Origin: Pyrinomonadaceae bacterium | GTDB lineage: Bacteria > Acidobacteriota > Blastocatellia > Pyrinomonadales > Pyrinomonadaceae | Assembly: GCA_019694395.1 (NCBI GenBank) | Contig: JAIBCC010000002.1 | Coordinates: forward strand, 186,330 to 250,329 | Length of the DNA: 64,000 bases | Direction of reading: 5' to 3' | Part shown: positions 33,366 through 42,611 of the stretch, piece after piece | How the letters are laid out: every line of letters begins with the position of its first letter | Position numbering within the stretch: the first letter of the stretch is position 1 | The notes under the pieces: generated by a model | What the model saw: only the letters and a program-made list of their open reading frames with translations | What the model was told of the DNA's origin: nothing | Databases searched by the model: none | Made by a program: the position numbers and the translations under genes

Positions 33366-34274
33366 TTAAATTGATGATTGTAAAAATGCCTTCTCCAACA
33401 ATTCTTTTTCCAGAATCTCCTGCATCAGTTTTAACTTTTCGGGATTTGCGCCTTGTGCTTCGGCTAATTTGAGAGAGCGCAGTCCTAAATGTGAATAAAT
33501 TTTGTTGATTTCTTCGGATTCCATTTCATGAATTGCCGCTAAATGTTTTTGCATTGTTCCAAAATCAGCCCTTGCAAAAGTTCCGGTTAGTGCCCCGGCA
33601 GGTGTCTGTTTTTCCAAATTATCAACTGTGCTTTTTATTAAAGGTAACAGGATCGTTTTAGCAATTTCCGGCTCTAAACCGCAATGCGACAACATTTCAA
33701 TTGCTGTGGAAATCAGAGCCACCAAATGACCGCAAGCAGTAACAGCAGCGGCGTGATATAGAGTTTTATTCTTTGTCAAGATAGAAAAAGAATTCCCCTC
33801 TAAATCCGAAACGATTTGCCTGCCGGTTGAAACAGCCTCGCTATCGCCTTCTAAACAAAAATATGCTCCTTTAAATTTGTTTGCTCCCACAACCGGATCG
33901 CTGACGGAAATTAAAGGATGTAGCGAAGCAACATCGCATCCTTCATCACTTAATCTAAATAATTCTTTTGAAGAAATTGCACCGCTGGTATGAAAAACAA
34001 AGGGCAGGTGATCAAGCCGTTCGGCTAAATTATCCGAAACTGATCTTATTTCGGAATCCTGGACAGTTATCAGAACCACATCCGAATCAACTTTTTCCAA
34101 CTGATTTTCATTCAGGATTCGAGGCGAAGAATCAATTAAATTTGCAATTTTATTAGCCTTTTCAAAATCTCTTGAAACTAATTGGCGAATTTTGTAGCCC
34201 TTTCTTGATAAAGCAATGGCTAAAGCTCCGCCCAATTTACCCGCACCAACAATTGATATACTTAAAAAACTCAT
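33366..34274 (-). CDS. Rossmann-like/DUF2520 dehydrogenase-type protein
   Basis: This 302-residue protein starts with the nucleotide-binding motif SIVGAGKLGGALAIALSRKG, followed by VVLITVQDSEIRSVSDNLA and a HTSGAISS segment, the pattern of the Rossmann-like domain of the F420/NADP-dependent family. The C-terminal half (ACGHLVALISTAIEML, LTGTFARADFGTMQKHL) matches the helical DUF2520 domain. These proteins resemble 6-phosphogluconate and ketopantoate reductases, but the substrate is not known. It converges on the crotonase gene with a 12-base gap, so the link between the two may be incidental. Confidence 0.8.
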   Translation of the reverse strand: MSFLSISIVGAGKLGGALAIALSRKGYKIRQLVSRDFEKANKIANLIDSSPRILNENQLEKVDSDVVLITVQDSEIRSVSDNLAERLDHLPFVFHTSGAISSKELFRLSDEGCDVASLHPLISVSDPVVGANKFKGAYFCLEGDSEAVSTGRQIVSDLEGNSFSILTKNKTLYHAAAVTACGHLVALISTAIEMLSHCGLEPEIAKTILLPLIKSTVDNLEKQTPAGALTGTFARADFGTMQKHLAAIHEMESEEINKIYSHLGLRSLKLAEAQGANPEKLKLMQEILEKELLEKAFLQSSI

Positions 34275-34331
34275 AATAGTCTTTTTGGCGGGGTAGTCTG
34301 AAAATATTAATGGCTATTCTACCCGAAAACC

Positions 34332-37300
34332 TTAGACTTTTAAAAGACAAGGTTCACTGGGCAATTGATTAACCCAAGCAGTTAAATGTTGACGCAATTC
34401 CTCTCTGGTTTGAAAACCGATTTCCTGCGGAATTTCGACCTGCATTAGGGAGGATGCCGGCATTGATTGAATGATTTTTCCTAAAATTATTAATTCTGTA
34501 TTTGTTAATAACTTCAGCTCATTTTGATTTTCAAGGTTTTGTAATAGCTTGTTGGCTGATTCCTTAAACTCAGCCGATTGTTCGTTTTTACTGAAATTAT
34601 CTAATAACGGAGTTAGCATATCTCTGATGATAGATAATGTTTGCCGATAACTTCGTCTGCCCGTTTCCACAACTTCCAAAAGTTTGTTCGGTAATTTTTC
34701 CCACTCTATCATTTGAGATAAACGAAAAGAACAAGCACAGAAAGGATGAACTTTAAGCATTTCACGAACATCAAAACCACAATCTAATTCCCGGAATTGC
34801 CAACAGAGTTTTTGTGCTTCGCGCCAATATCCGTTATGAAAGATTGGCAAATGAGAAAGATTTTCAAATTCCCACCATTCATCGCTTCGCATCACTTCAT
34901 CAAATTTTTCCTGTAGGAGATGCGATTTCATAATGGTATCGTGTTTTATTGCAAAATATTCCGAATATCTGGCAAAAAATGCTTCCCAAAGATTTTCCAG
35001 CTCACGGTTCAATGTTTCGCTTGGAGTGTCTTTAACTTCCTCAATGGTCTGCAAAAGTTTTTGTCGGATAGCTTCTATATTTTTATCATCTGTTGATTCA
35101 CAAACTGCTAAGTATTCCCAAACGCTTTTTCTTTTTCCTAACCCATTTATGAAATCCTCCAACACCACCAAATCATTTGTGCTGATGAAAAATTCTTCGT
35201 GTGAATCGGAAAAGGAATCTGCAATCCGTTGTAAACCTTCTTCAAGGGTAATTGCCCGATCCAAAATTGATTCGACCGTTGCCGCTACGACTCCAAAGGT
35301 CTTTTGAGCATTGCGAGTTAATTTCCAGACTTTTGTATTGAGCATTTCATCCGGCAATTCATCAAACCTCTCCAGAACACGGGCACTGCGCCAATCATTG
35401 AGCCAATTTTGCAGGGCGATATAAATATTTTCGCAATCAGTCGGGTTATCAATGGTTTGAACCGTATCAATTCCGGTTAAAAGTTTTGCCCAATTGGTTA
35501 GCTGAATGCTGCTATAAAGATTGGTCGCAGGCATCGCAATTCCAATGACATCGTCCCAGATTATCTTCAAATCCAACGAACGCCGGTTAATGCGATCACC
35601 TTTTGAGGTTACGAATTCGATGCACCTTTGAGCGACCAATGCTGCCAAAACAAGATGCTGGGCTTCCCGTCCCAATCCGAATGGTTCACGTTTCAAAGCC
35701 TGATAAACCTTTTTGAGTGAAACTGTTTCTGTTCTACTCTGCACCAAAGCCATTACCTGATTGGCAAAAGGTTGTTTTTTCAGCTTTTCATCGGATTCCA
35801 GAATTAAAGTATTTCCGTGTTGTGTGACCAACCCGAGCGGTAAGGCAAAAACCTCCGCCATCTCCTGAACATCTCTTTGAGTTTGTTTTGCACCGCTGAA
35901 ATGTTCGCTGATAATTTGAGAAACTTCACTGACCCCAAGATTTTTAGTAAAGAAAGGATGCTGTTGGTAACGTAATTCAAAAAGCGGGGTCAGCATTTGC
36001 GAAAACAATTCGCTGACCGTCGACAGATGTTTGACGTCTTCATTAAAAGTGTATTGAAAGCCGTCTATTGTTAATTGACTTTCATCAATAAAAACGCGCT
36101 TCCAGATTTTCTCAACCGCCAATTGATAAGTATGTCCGGCAGCCCGAACTTGTTCTCCGAATGTTGACCTTAAACTGGTATTGGTTAAAAGGGTGTAATA
36201 TTTACGGAGAATATCCTCTTCTTCGGGTTTAAGCAAAGCGGGTTGCCAGATTGCAGTTGGAATTTCCGACTTGGATACATCAAAAATTTCTTTGAATTCG
36301 GGATGACAAACGATAATCTCCCAATCCTGTAATTCAGAGGGTTTTTCCGTATTTATCAGAGTTTCAATTCCGCCTCGCCGTTCCCAATTCCAAACGATTC
36401 TGCCTCGTCTAAAACCTCCGCGCCAAGTGATTTGACATTCACTGAAATCAATCACCGGCATTTCATTGTCAATTTGTAATCCCCAATCGGTAAATCTCTC
36501 TTTGGAAAATCTGCGTAAAATCTTTTCAAAAACTTCTTTTGGAACATTTGCCGAAACCTCGGTCAAAGCCACATTTAAATTGTCTTTACCGCGAACTTTC
36601 AAGCCAAAACGAGTTTCTCTTCCGGTTTCAGAAATTCGGTGGATTTGGTTAGGGAAGGCATTGGCAAAACTTTCCAGAACATCTTCAACATTTCTGATCG
36701 AGCCGTTAAAATCAGTTTCGTTATAAATCAACATAGCGGCACTTATTTCTTGGGCAGTTGTTCCGTCACTATCCAAGGAAAGGATCAAAAGTGCTTTCAA
36801 AATAAGTTTGGCTTGCAGCCGCTGCAAAACCGGAATGTTGGCAATAATTTCCGAATTGATTTTGTCAAAAGTTTCAAAGGCTTCCTGCAAATCTTTGGAT
36901 TTCCGTAAGCTATGCTCGACGAAATCAAAAAGTTCATCTAAAGCAACCAGAGAATTTGCCGGGCGACCAACCATTTTGGCAGCTGAATTTGAGGCAAATT
37001 CCAATAAAACAAAATTCTGATCATAGAGCCGCACGAATGGCGCAACCTCCAAAATTACCGGGTGCATCGGATACAAGGAAGTAAACCGTTGCTCGCTCCA
37101 ACGAAAATTGGGCATTACTTCCCTGAAACCAGAATAAATTTCGTGTAAAAGATGTTGGGTTTGCCGGTATTTGGGGAAAAGATTTGTTTCGATGATCTTG
37201 TAAAGATGTTCCTGATCTAAATAATCAATTGCATAATTTCTGGCGATTGAAGCATTAACCCCATCTGCTCCCGCAATATCATCGTCCAAAGCGACCCCGA

Positions 37301-37889
37301 CAAAAATATTCATTCCTTTGGCGATTTCCGCCAATTCGCCTAATAAATCACCATCATCACGGGCAACTTTTGAAGAACGGTCAAAATAGGTATCAACCAT
37401 TAAAACAAAAGGAGATTCACCCGCACTGGTTGAGGCAAATTGCATTAAATCCCGCAAGGAATTAGGTAAGGAATTTATATCAATTTCAAAAGCAATAGAA
37501 ACTGCCTCTTTTATTTCGTCAAAAAGTGTTTCTTTTGTTCCGCGTTTGGCATAACCCACCGGGTAACGGCGGCGTTTGAGGCGTTGAGCACTGGTGGAAA
37601 CATAACCATCCGTAATTCGTGAACGTAATTCAGGATGAGAAACTATTGCACCGATGGTTGCCAAAAAGTGGCTTTTACCAACGCCTCGATAACCGGCAAG
37701 TGCTTTAGTTACCCCGCTTTGGTAATCGGCTTCGACCACTTTATCTAACCATTTTGCCATTAACTCTGCAGTAAAATCGGTAAAATGGTAATTACTCAGT
37801 GTTTGAGCGGGATCAGCCGTAAAATCCGTAATGCTTTTATAAGCACGGACTTCAACTAAATCTTTTACTTTTTCTTGGATGCGTCTCAT
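34332..37889 (-). CDS. Orphan large P-loop ATPase, 1185 residues
   Basis: This very large protein has a Walker A motif GYRGVGKSH at about residues 66-74, and a Walker B-like strand FVLMVD at about 161-166 followed by GVALDDDIAG. The rest, about 900 residues, has no domain I recognise. Its N-terminal layout, a small helical cap (YHFTDFTAELMAKWLDKV) before the P-loop, loosely recalls BrxC, PglY (DUF6079) and DUF499 ATPases of phage-defence systems. No methylase, PglZ phosphatase or nuclease partner lies nearby, so I do not call it a defence gene. It probably uses ATP to move or remodel a nucleic-acid or protein partner. Confidence 0.55.
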   Translation of the reverse strand: MRRIQEKVKDLVEVRAYKSITDFTADPAQTLSNYHFTDFTAELMAKWLDKVVEADYQSGVTKALAGYRGVGKSHFLATIGAIVSHPELRSRITDGYVSTSAQRLKRRRYPVGYAKRGTKETLFDEIKEAVSIAFEIDINSLPNSLRDLMQFASTSAGESPFVLMVDTYFDRSSKVARDDGDLLGELAEIAKGMNIFVGVALDDDIAGADGVNASIARNYAIDYLDQEHLYKIIETNLFPKYRQTQHLLHEIYSGFREVMPNFRWSEQRFTSLYPMHPVILEVAPFVRLYDQNFVLLEFASNSAAKMVGRPANSLVALDELFDFVEHSLRKSKDLQEAFETFDKINSEIIANIPVLQRLQAKLILKALLILSLDSDGTTAQEISAAMLIYNETDFNGSIRNVEDVLESFANAFPNQIHRISETGRETRFGLKVRGKDNLNVALTEVSANVPKEVFEKILRRFSKERFTDWGLQIDNEMPVIDFSECQITWRGGFRRGRIVWNWERRGGIETLINTEKPSELQDWEIIVCHPEFKEIFDVSKSEIPTAIWQPALLKPEEEDILRKYYTLLTNTSLRSTFGEQVRAAGHTYQLAVEKIWKRVFIDESQLTIDGFQYTFNEDVKHLSTVSELFSQMLTPLFELRYQQHPFFTKNLGVSEVSQIISEHFSGAKQTQRDVQEMAEVFALPLGLVTQHGNTLILESDEKLKKQPFANQVMALVQSRTETVSLKKVYQALKREPFGLGREAQHLVLAALVAQRCIEFVTSKGDRINRRSLDLKIIWDDVIGIAMPATNLYSSIQLTNWAKLLTGIDTVQTIDNPTDCENIYIALQNWLNDWRSARVLERFDELPDEMLNTKVWKLTRNAQKTFGVVAATVESILDRAITLEEGLQRIADSFSDSHEEFFISTNDLVVLEDFINGLGKRKSVWEYLAVCESTDDKNIEAIRQKLLQTIEEVKDTPSETLNRELENLWEAFFARYSEYFAIKHDTIMKSHLLQEKFDEVMRSDEWWEFENLSHLPIFHNGYWREAQKLCWQFRELDCGFDVREMLKVHPFCACSFRLSQMIEWEKLPNKLLEVVETGRRSYRQTLSIIRDMLTPLLDNFSKNEQSAEFKESANKLLQNLENQNELKLLTNTELIILGKIIQSMPASSLMQVEIPQEIGFQTREELRQHLTAWVNQLPSEPCLLKV

Positions 37890-38153
37890 TTGAAATAAGA
37901 GAATTTTTGATGTTTCGGGAGATTTTGAACTAAAAAATAGTTGGCGGTAGGTTAAAACTTAACAACCCACTAATACTTTATCAGTTTTTTAACTTTGATT
38001 AAATAGTTTTATCACTTTTTTTTCATTTTTCAGAAAAAATATTGCTGATTTTACAACTATTAATAATTCTCGCGCATCATAAAATCATTGCTAATTTGCT
38101 AATAATAGCGATAAAATTATTTTTTCGGTAAAAGGGATTTTTGGAGGAAATAA

Positions 38154-39320
38154 ATGTTTAAGAGTTTTTCCCGACGATTTGGTGCTTTGTTTTTATTACT
38201 TTCGGTTTGGATGAGTTTAGTTGCAGTCTTTCCGGCAAGTCTTTCCGCTCAAACAACCGACAACCAAAAGGATGATAAAAACAATAAACAAACCAAAACC
38301 ACGCAAAATAATAACGGATTATCGGCTAAGGAAGATCCGTCAATGATTGGAAAACGGAATATCAATAGCGGAACGGATAGATTTTTCGGTTGGCTTGGCG
38401 GTTCAAAAGAAAAAGAAGCTGCCATCGGCAGACAACTTGCTATGGAAGTTGAGCAGCAATCCAAATTGGTTGAAGATCCGATAATTACCGAATATGTAAA
38501 TCGAGTTGGACAAAATATTGTTCTTCATTCTGATGCTAAAGTTCCTTTTACGATCAAAGTTATTGATACCGACGAAGTTAATGCTTTTGCATTGCCCGGC
38601 GGTTATTTTTATGTCAACCGAGGTTTGATTTTGGCTGCTGACAACGAATCTGAATTAGCGGGCGTTATGGCGCACGAAATCGCCCACGTTGCCGCTCGCC
38701 ACGCCATGGAAAATCAAGGGAAAGGACAACTTATTAACTGGGGAATTCTGGGCGGAATTATTTTCGGTGGAGGAATTGCTTCAACTGTTTTGCAGAATGC
38801 TGGCGGTTTTGGTCAATTATTAGCCGGATTGAAATTTACCCGCGGCGCCGAAGAAGAAGCCGACAGATTAGGTGTTCAATATCTTTATGCTTCGGGTTAT
38901 GACCCAACTGCAATGGCAACAATGTTTGAAAAACTTGCTTCGCAAAATAAAAAGAAACCGGGTTCATTTGCCAAACTCTTCACAACACATCCGCAAGCAA
39001 CTGATCGCCGTGATTCCAGTTTGGCTTTAGTTGCCCGCTTTCCAGAAAAAGAAGAGTATGTCATCAGCACTTCCGAATTTCAAAGAATCAAAGCACGGCT
39101 GATGAAAACCACTAACGCACGGGCTTCTACTACCATTGACTTTGATGAAGGCACACCGGGAAAACCGACCTTAAAACGCCGCACACCTGACAGTGATGAT
39201 CCTAATTCAAACGGAACCGGAACGGGAACGTCTACCAGTTCGGATAAACAGGAAGGTCCGCCGCAGTTAAAACGTAAAACCGAGGCGACTCCGCTTCCAA
39301 CTCCGACTCCTGAAAACTAA
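38154..39320 (+). CDS. M48-family zinc metalloprotease, exported
   Basis: This 388-residue protein has a signal peptide (RFGALFLLLSVWMSLVAVFP, cleavage near LSA). The zinc motif HEIAHVAARH lies at about residues 174-183, with the third ligand in GAEEEADRLGVQYL (about 230-240). The early QSKLVEDPIITEYVNRVGQN and ALPGGYFYVNRGL segments are typical of the BepA/LoiP periplasmic M48 group, which degrade misfolded outer-membrane proteins. The C-terminal 70 residues are Thr/Pro/Ser-rich and disordered. GGAGG precedes the ATG at a normal distance. A hairpin at 39350-39374 ends the gene. Confidence 0.85.
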   Translation: MFKSFSRRFGALFLLLSVWMSLVAVFPASLSAQTTDNQKDDKNNKQTKTTQNNNGLSAKEDPSMIGKRNINSGTDRFFGWLGGSKEKEAAIGRQLAMEVEQQSKLVEDPIITEYVNRVGQNIVLHSDAKVPFTIKVIDTDEVNAFALPGGYFYVNRGLILAADNESELAGVMAHEIAHVAARHAMENQGKGQLINWGILGGIIFGGGIASTVLQNAGGFGQLLAGLKFTRGAEEEADRLGVQYLYASGYDPTAMATMFEKLASQNKKKPGSFAKLFTTHPQATDRRDSSLALVARFPEKEEYVISTSEFQRIKARLMKTTNARASTTIDFDEGTPGKPTLKRRTPDSDDPNSNGTGTGTSTSSDKQEGPPQLKRKTEATPLPTPTPEN

Positions 39321-39349
39321 ATTCAGGAAAAAACTTAGACAAAAAAAGA

Positions 39350-39374
39350 GGCAATCTGAATTTATCAGGTTGCC
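39350..39374. terminator. Bidirectional terminator after the M48 gene
   Basis: GGCAATCTGA at 39350-39359 pairs with TCAGGTTGCC at 39365-39374 (one G-T wobble), loop of five bases. It is preceded by a run of A and followed by TTTAAT, so it can act on both strands between the convergent M48 gene and the small exported protein gene. Confidence 0.85.
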
Positions 39375-39398
39375 TTTAATATTATCTTTAAGAAGAAT

Positions 39399-39635
39399 CT
39401 AATCTTTAATAATAAACTTAACTTCTGAGCCCACTTCCACCAAATTTGGTTTTTTTGGCGTAGGGGTTGGAGTTGGAGCTGGTTTTTTTCCAGGGTCAAC
39501 TTTTGGTGGCTCAGGTTTTGGAGGCGTTTGTTTCTTATCATCCGATGATTGACCAAAGGCGAACAACGAACATCCAACAACTAAAATCGTGGTAAATAAA
39601 ATTTTCTTTAACATCTTCATCTTACTTAATTTCAT
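39399..39635 (-). CDS. Small proline-rich exported protein
   Basis: Several in-frame starts exist. The ATG at 39635 is used because it gives a normal signal peptide (KMLKKILFTTILVVGCSLF, cleavage near AFG); ATGs at 39620 and 39614 are also plausible. The mature part is about 45 residues: charged (SSDDKKQTPPKPE), then a proline/threonine spacer (PAPTPTPTPKKP) and a short VEVGSEVKFIIKD end. It may be a spacer or anchor. Function unknown. Confidence 0.5.
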   Translation of the reverse strand: MKLSKMKMLKKILFTTILVVGCSLFAFGQSSDDKKQTPPKPEPPKVDPGKKPAPTPTPTPKKPNLVEVGSEVKFIIKD

Positions 39636-39865
39636 CCTTTTCCCAACTAAACTCGGCACAGGGGGAAAGAACAAAACTTGCGCCGTTTTTTTATAAGGCA
39701 AAAATAATGCCAAACTTTATCAAATCTCTTTATTATCAAAAAATATGCCCTTTTTTGGCAAACCTAGGCTTTGATTCTACAATTCAACTTTACGTTTTCC
39801 GCAATTTTTACACGAAATTGTAAATCATATTAACCATTTTGGAAAAATTGTTTTAGAATTAAACT

Positions 39866-41140
39866 ATGAAATTCCTGCACATTTCCGATGTCCATCTGGG
39901 CTGCACACGCTATCAGCTGGCTGAAAGTCCGAAAGATTTTTTTCGCGCCTGGCACGATGTGATTACAAAATATGCCATTGGTGAAAAAGTTGATTTCGTT
40001 ATTATTGGAGGAGATTTCTTTCACAAACGCAATGTTGATCCTCAAGGAATGAATCACGCTTATTATGTGCTTGATTTATTAAAGAAACACGGAATTCCCG
40101 CTGTTGCAATCGAAGGAAATCACGATCAACATTCAAACGAAAGCGACCATAGTTGGCTTCGTTCTCTGGCAAGTTGGGGATTATTGGTTTTACTCGAACC
40201 AAAAGCCGAAGACGGTAAAATCAATTATCGCGCTTGGGATAAAGATGAGAAAGACGGTTCGTTTATTGACATCGGAAACGCCAGAATTTTTGGTTCACAG
40301 TGGTATGGTGCTTCGGCAAACGTTGCGATTCCGAAATTAACCGAATCAATCAAAGAAAATCAACGTGACGGTGCATTTCATATCCTCCTTTTGCATACTG
40401 ACGTTGAAGGGCATCAAACACATCCGATTCCCGCGCTTTCAATTGCCAATTTGAAAGAATTAAAATCTGTTACCCAATATGTTGCTCTTGGTCATACGCA
40501 TAAATCTTATGAAATTGATAACTGGGCTTTTAATCCGGGTTCGTTGGAAGTCACAAATATTGACGAATTTCGGGAAATCAGAGGCGCATATTTAGTTGAA
40601 ATTTCAGAGGATTTAGAGATAATGGCGCAGCACGTCAGAGATTATCAGCAACGTCCTTTCGCCCGCATTCAATATGACGTTGACGGAAAAATTGATGCAC
40701 AAGAAATTACAACCGGAGTTTTGGCGAAAGTGCGAAATCAGATTGACGAATATGATCCCGAAAAACCTCAGCCGATCATTGAAATCACTTTGCGCGGACA
40801 TCTCGGTTTTCCGAACTCCCTGCTCGAAATGAACAAAATCCGTGAAGAAACACAAAAATCAACCAATGCGTTGCACGTTCGGATCAAAAATCATACGGCT
40901 CCGGTCGAATATGCGGTGGCGGCGGATTTAGAAGAAGACGTGAGTCGGGAAAAGTTGGAACGTAGAGTAATTGAGGATTTAATTGTCCGGGATAATCGTT
41001 ATAAACTCCGCGCTATTGAAATGGCAGAAGCCGTGGTTGGTGCGAAAAAAATGGCATTAGGTGATGAATCGCCTGAAAAGATCGTTGATTTTATAGCTGT
41101 AAAATTAGAAGATTCAACCAAATTAGCAAAAAATGTCTGA
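39866..41140 (+). CDS. Mre11/SbcD-like metallophosphoesterase (DNA repair exonuclease)
   Basis: This 424-residue protein carries the calcineurin-type motifs in order: FLHISDVHLG (residues 3-12), FVIIGGDFFHKR (about 50), EGNHDQH (about 83), LLLHTDVEGH (about 175) and LGHTHKSY (about 210). The arrangement matches SbcD/Mre11 nucleases, which pair with SbcC/Rad50 to process DNA ends. The C-terminal 170 residues form the capping domain seen in that family. No SbcC or Rad50-type gene is adjacent in the window. It overlaps the Lon-domain gene by eight bases, so the two are coupled. Confidence 0.85.
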   Translation: MKFLHISDVHLGCTRYQLAESPKDFFRAWHDVITKYAIGEKVDFVIIGGDFFHKRNVDPQGMNHAYYVLDLLKKHGIPAVAIEGNHDQHSNESDHSWLRSLASWGLLVLLEPKAEDGKINYRAWDKDEKDGSFIDIGNARIFGSQWYGASANVAIPKLTESIKENQRDGAFHILLLHTDVEGHQTHPIPALSIANLKELKSVTQYVALGHTHKSYEIDNWAFNPGSLEVTNIDEFREIRGAYLVEISEDLEIMAQHVRDYQQRPFARIQYDVDGKIDAQEITTGVLAKVRNQIDEYDPEKPQPIIEITLRGHLGFPNSLLEMNKIREETQKSTNALHVRIKNHTAPVEYAVAADLEEDVSREKLERRVIEDLIVRDNRYKLRAIEMAEAVVGAKKMALGDESPEKIVDFIAVKLEDSTKLAKNV

Positions 41141-41837
41141 TGCAACCGAAAGAGTTTTAGGGGCAAAATATTTACCCATTTTTCCCTTACCTATCGTTTT
41201 ATTTCCAAACGAATTGTTACCGCTTCATATTTTTGAGCCTCGTTACCGCCAAATGCTCAAAGATGTTCAGTTAGGAAATAATTTATTCGGCATCTCGTTT
41301 TTTGATTCTCAGGAAAGTATTGCTGATGAACCCGAAAAAGGAAGTATCGGTTGTGTCGCAGAAGTCCGTGAAGTTCAAGAATTAGAAGACGGTCGGTCAA
41401 ACATTCTGACTATCGGAATAATCCGTTATGTAATTGAAAATTATGTAGATAGAGAAACTCCCTATTTAATGGCGGAAGTTTCCTATTTTGAAGATTTTGA
41501 AGAAGATACGGAAGTGTTGAAGCCTTTGGCTTCTGAGGTTTTTACACTTTTCAAACGCATTGCCGAAGCAGCTCATGAATTAACCGGACAACGCGGAAAA
41601 CTACCTGATATTCCCCAGGCTGAGCCGCAAATGCTTTCCTTTTTAGTCGCAACTGCTTTTAATTTACCAATTGAGATCAAACAAAATTTATTGAAATCGC
41701 GGTCAACCTTTGAACGTTTGAATAAATTACGGGAGATTTTGGTGCAAGCAGTCGAACAAGCTGAAGCGAGTGCCTCCATTAACAAAGTCGCTAAAACTAA
41801 CGGACACAGCAATAAGAAAATTAACTTGGACTTGTAA
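41133..41837 (+). CDS. Lon substrate-binding (LON N-terminal) domain protein
   Basis: This 234-residue protein begins PIFPLPIVLFPNELLPLHIF, followed by EPRYRQMLKD, the hallmark of the LAN/LON N-terminal domain of the Lon protease, here without ATPase or protease domains. Such stand-alone proteins bind substrates or interact with Lon, but their roles are unclear. The last 25 residues are Lys/Asn-rich. It overlaps the Mre11-like gene by eight bases. Confidence 0.85.
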   Translation: MSDATERVLGAKYLPIFPLPIVLFPNELLPLHIFEPRYRQMLKDVQLGNNLFGISFFDSQESIADEPEKGSIGCVAEVREVQELEDGRSNILTIGIIRYVIENYVDRETPYLMAEVSYFEDFEEDTEVLKPLASEVFTLFKRIAEAAHELTGQRGKLPDIPQAEPQMLSFLVATAFNLPIEIKQNLLKSRSTFERLNKLREILVQAVEQAEASASINKVAKTNGHSNKKINLDL

Positions 41838-41924
41838 ATTAAAAATATTTTTCTTGCCCCGGAAGTTTTACTTTAGGTAAACTTTAATTCCTCCAAATTT
41901 TCGAACCTACCCCTTACCTAATTA

Positions 41925-42161
41925 ATGCTAAATATTCAATGTGAGAAAACCGTTGAGTTTCTCTTCAACAACTTTGCACACAAAACCAACTTTTATAATC
42001 CAAATTGGCAGTTAAATCCTGACGAATTAAAGAATGTTTCAATTCGCCGGACTAATAAATATGAATGGGATGAAGCTGAAACCTGGGTTGAAATGTTGTT
42101 TTATAGTTTTCGCAAACTGGTAAAAGTTGAAATAGTTGGTGAACCCCAGGTCTATAAATGA
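41925..42161 (+). CDS. Small protein of unknown function, possibly 3'-degraded
   Basis: This 78-residue frame encodes a soluble protein containing WDEAETWVEMLFYSFRKLVK, so it is probably real. The frame stops at a TGA and then stays open for a further 35 codons (VIFQIIIKGKVRVVAIGYLDY and so on) to a TAA, which could be the remains of a longer gene with a nonsense mutation. I do not recognise the family. It stands at the edge of a 450-base region without intact genes. Confidence 0.4.
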   Translation: MLNIQCEKTVEFLFNNFAHKTNFYNPNWQLNPDELKNVSIRRTNKYEWDEAETWVEMLFYSFRKLVKVEIVGEPQVYK

Positions 42162-42611
42162 ACCGTTATTTTCCAAATCATAATCAAAGGAAAGGTTAGA
42201 GTTGTAGCTATCGGATACTTGGATTATATGGCAATTGATGAAAATTGTGCCAAATTTCGGACAATAGTTTAAGTTGTCCTGAAAGTTCTAAACAACGAAA
42301 TTGCGACGGCATCAACGGAAAAATTAAACCAATTCCACGTTTAATTTTTTCAGAACCTCGCTGATGTGATTGGCTACGCCGAAATTTGAGATTTGTCCGC
42401 CGAAGGATTGGATTAAATCGCTGACTTCTGCATTTATTTTTTGATTGCTGAGGTCAAAATTTTTATCGGATTCATCGATTCATCGTGGTAGCAACTTCAA
42501 AAAAAACAAGAATAATTCTCATATTGTTGGTATTTTAACTCATATAAATAGAGCCTTTTGATATTGTGTAATAATTGTGGGAGCATAACTTATTGATAGT
42601 GTATAAGTATC
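42162..42611. other. Gene-poor stretch with decayed coding fragments
   Basis: About 450 bases separate the gene ending at 42161 from the gene ending at 42612. The left part continues the upstream frame for 35 codons after its stop. The middle part contains the minus-strand fragment at 42324-42479, just preceded by an 8-base direct repeat (GATGAATC twice, around 42475-42490). The right part is AT-rich with no signal I can identify. The whole looks like the remains of deleted genes. Confidence 0.5.
42324..42479 (-). pseudogene. Short coding remnant
   Basis: A minus-strand frame of about 51 codons runs from just after a TGA to a TAA at 42324 and encodes a protein-like sequence containing SDLIQSFGGQISNFGVANH and EVLKKLNVEL. 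It has no start codon or ribosome binding site, and a stop lies immediately before it, so it is probably the C-terminal remnant of a lost gene. The parent family is not recognised. Confidence 0.4.

Noticed and set aside
34933..37020. Several plus-strand frames inside the large ATPase gene
   Set aside because: They are antisense to a long, coherent reading frame and lack domains or ribosome binding sites.
34332..37889. BREX or Pgl defence locus call for the large ATPase
   Set aside because: Only one ATPase is present, with no PglZ, methylase, nuclease or BrxA/B genes within the window.
37890..38153. RNA gene or small gene in the AT-rich gap before the M48 protease
   Set aside because: No tRNA-like or riboswitch-like structure and no frame with a ribosome binding site; it is likely just promoter DNA.
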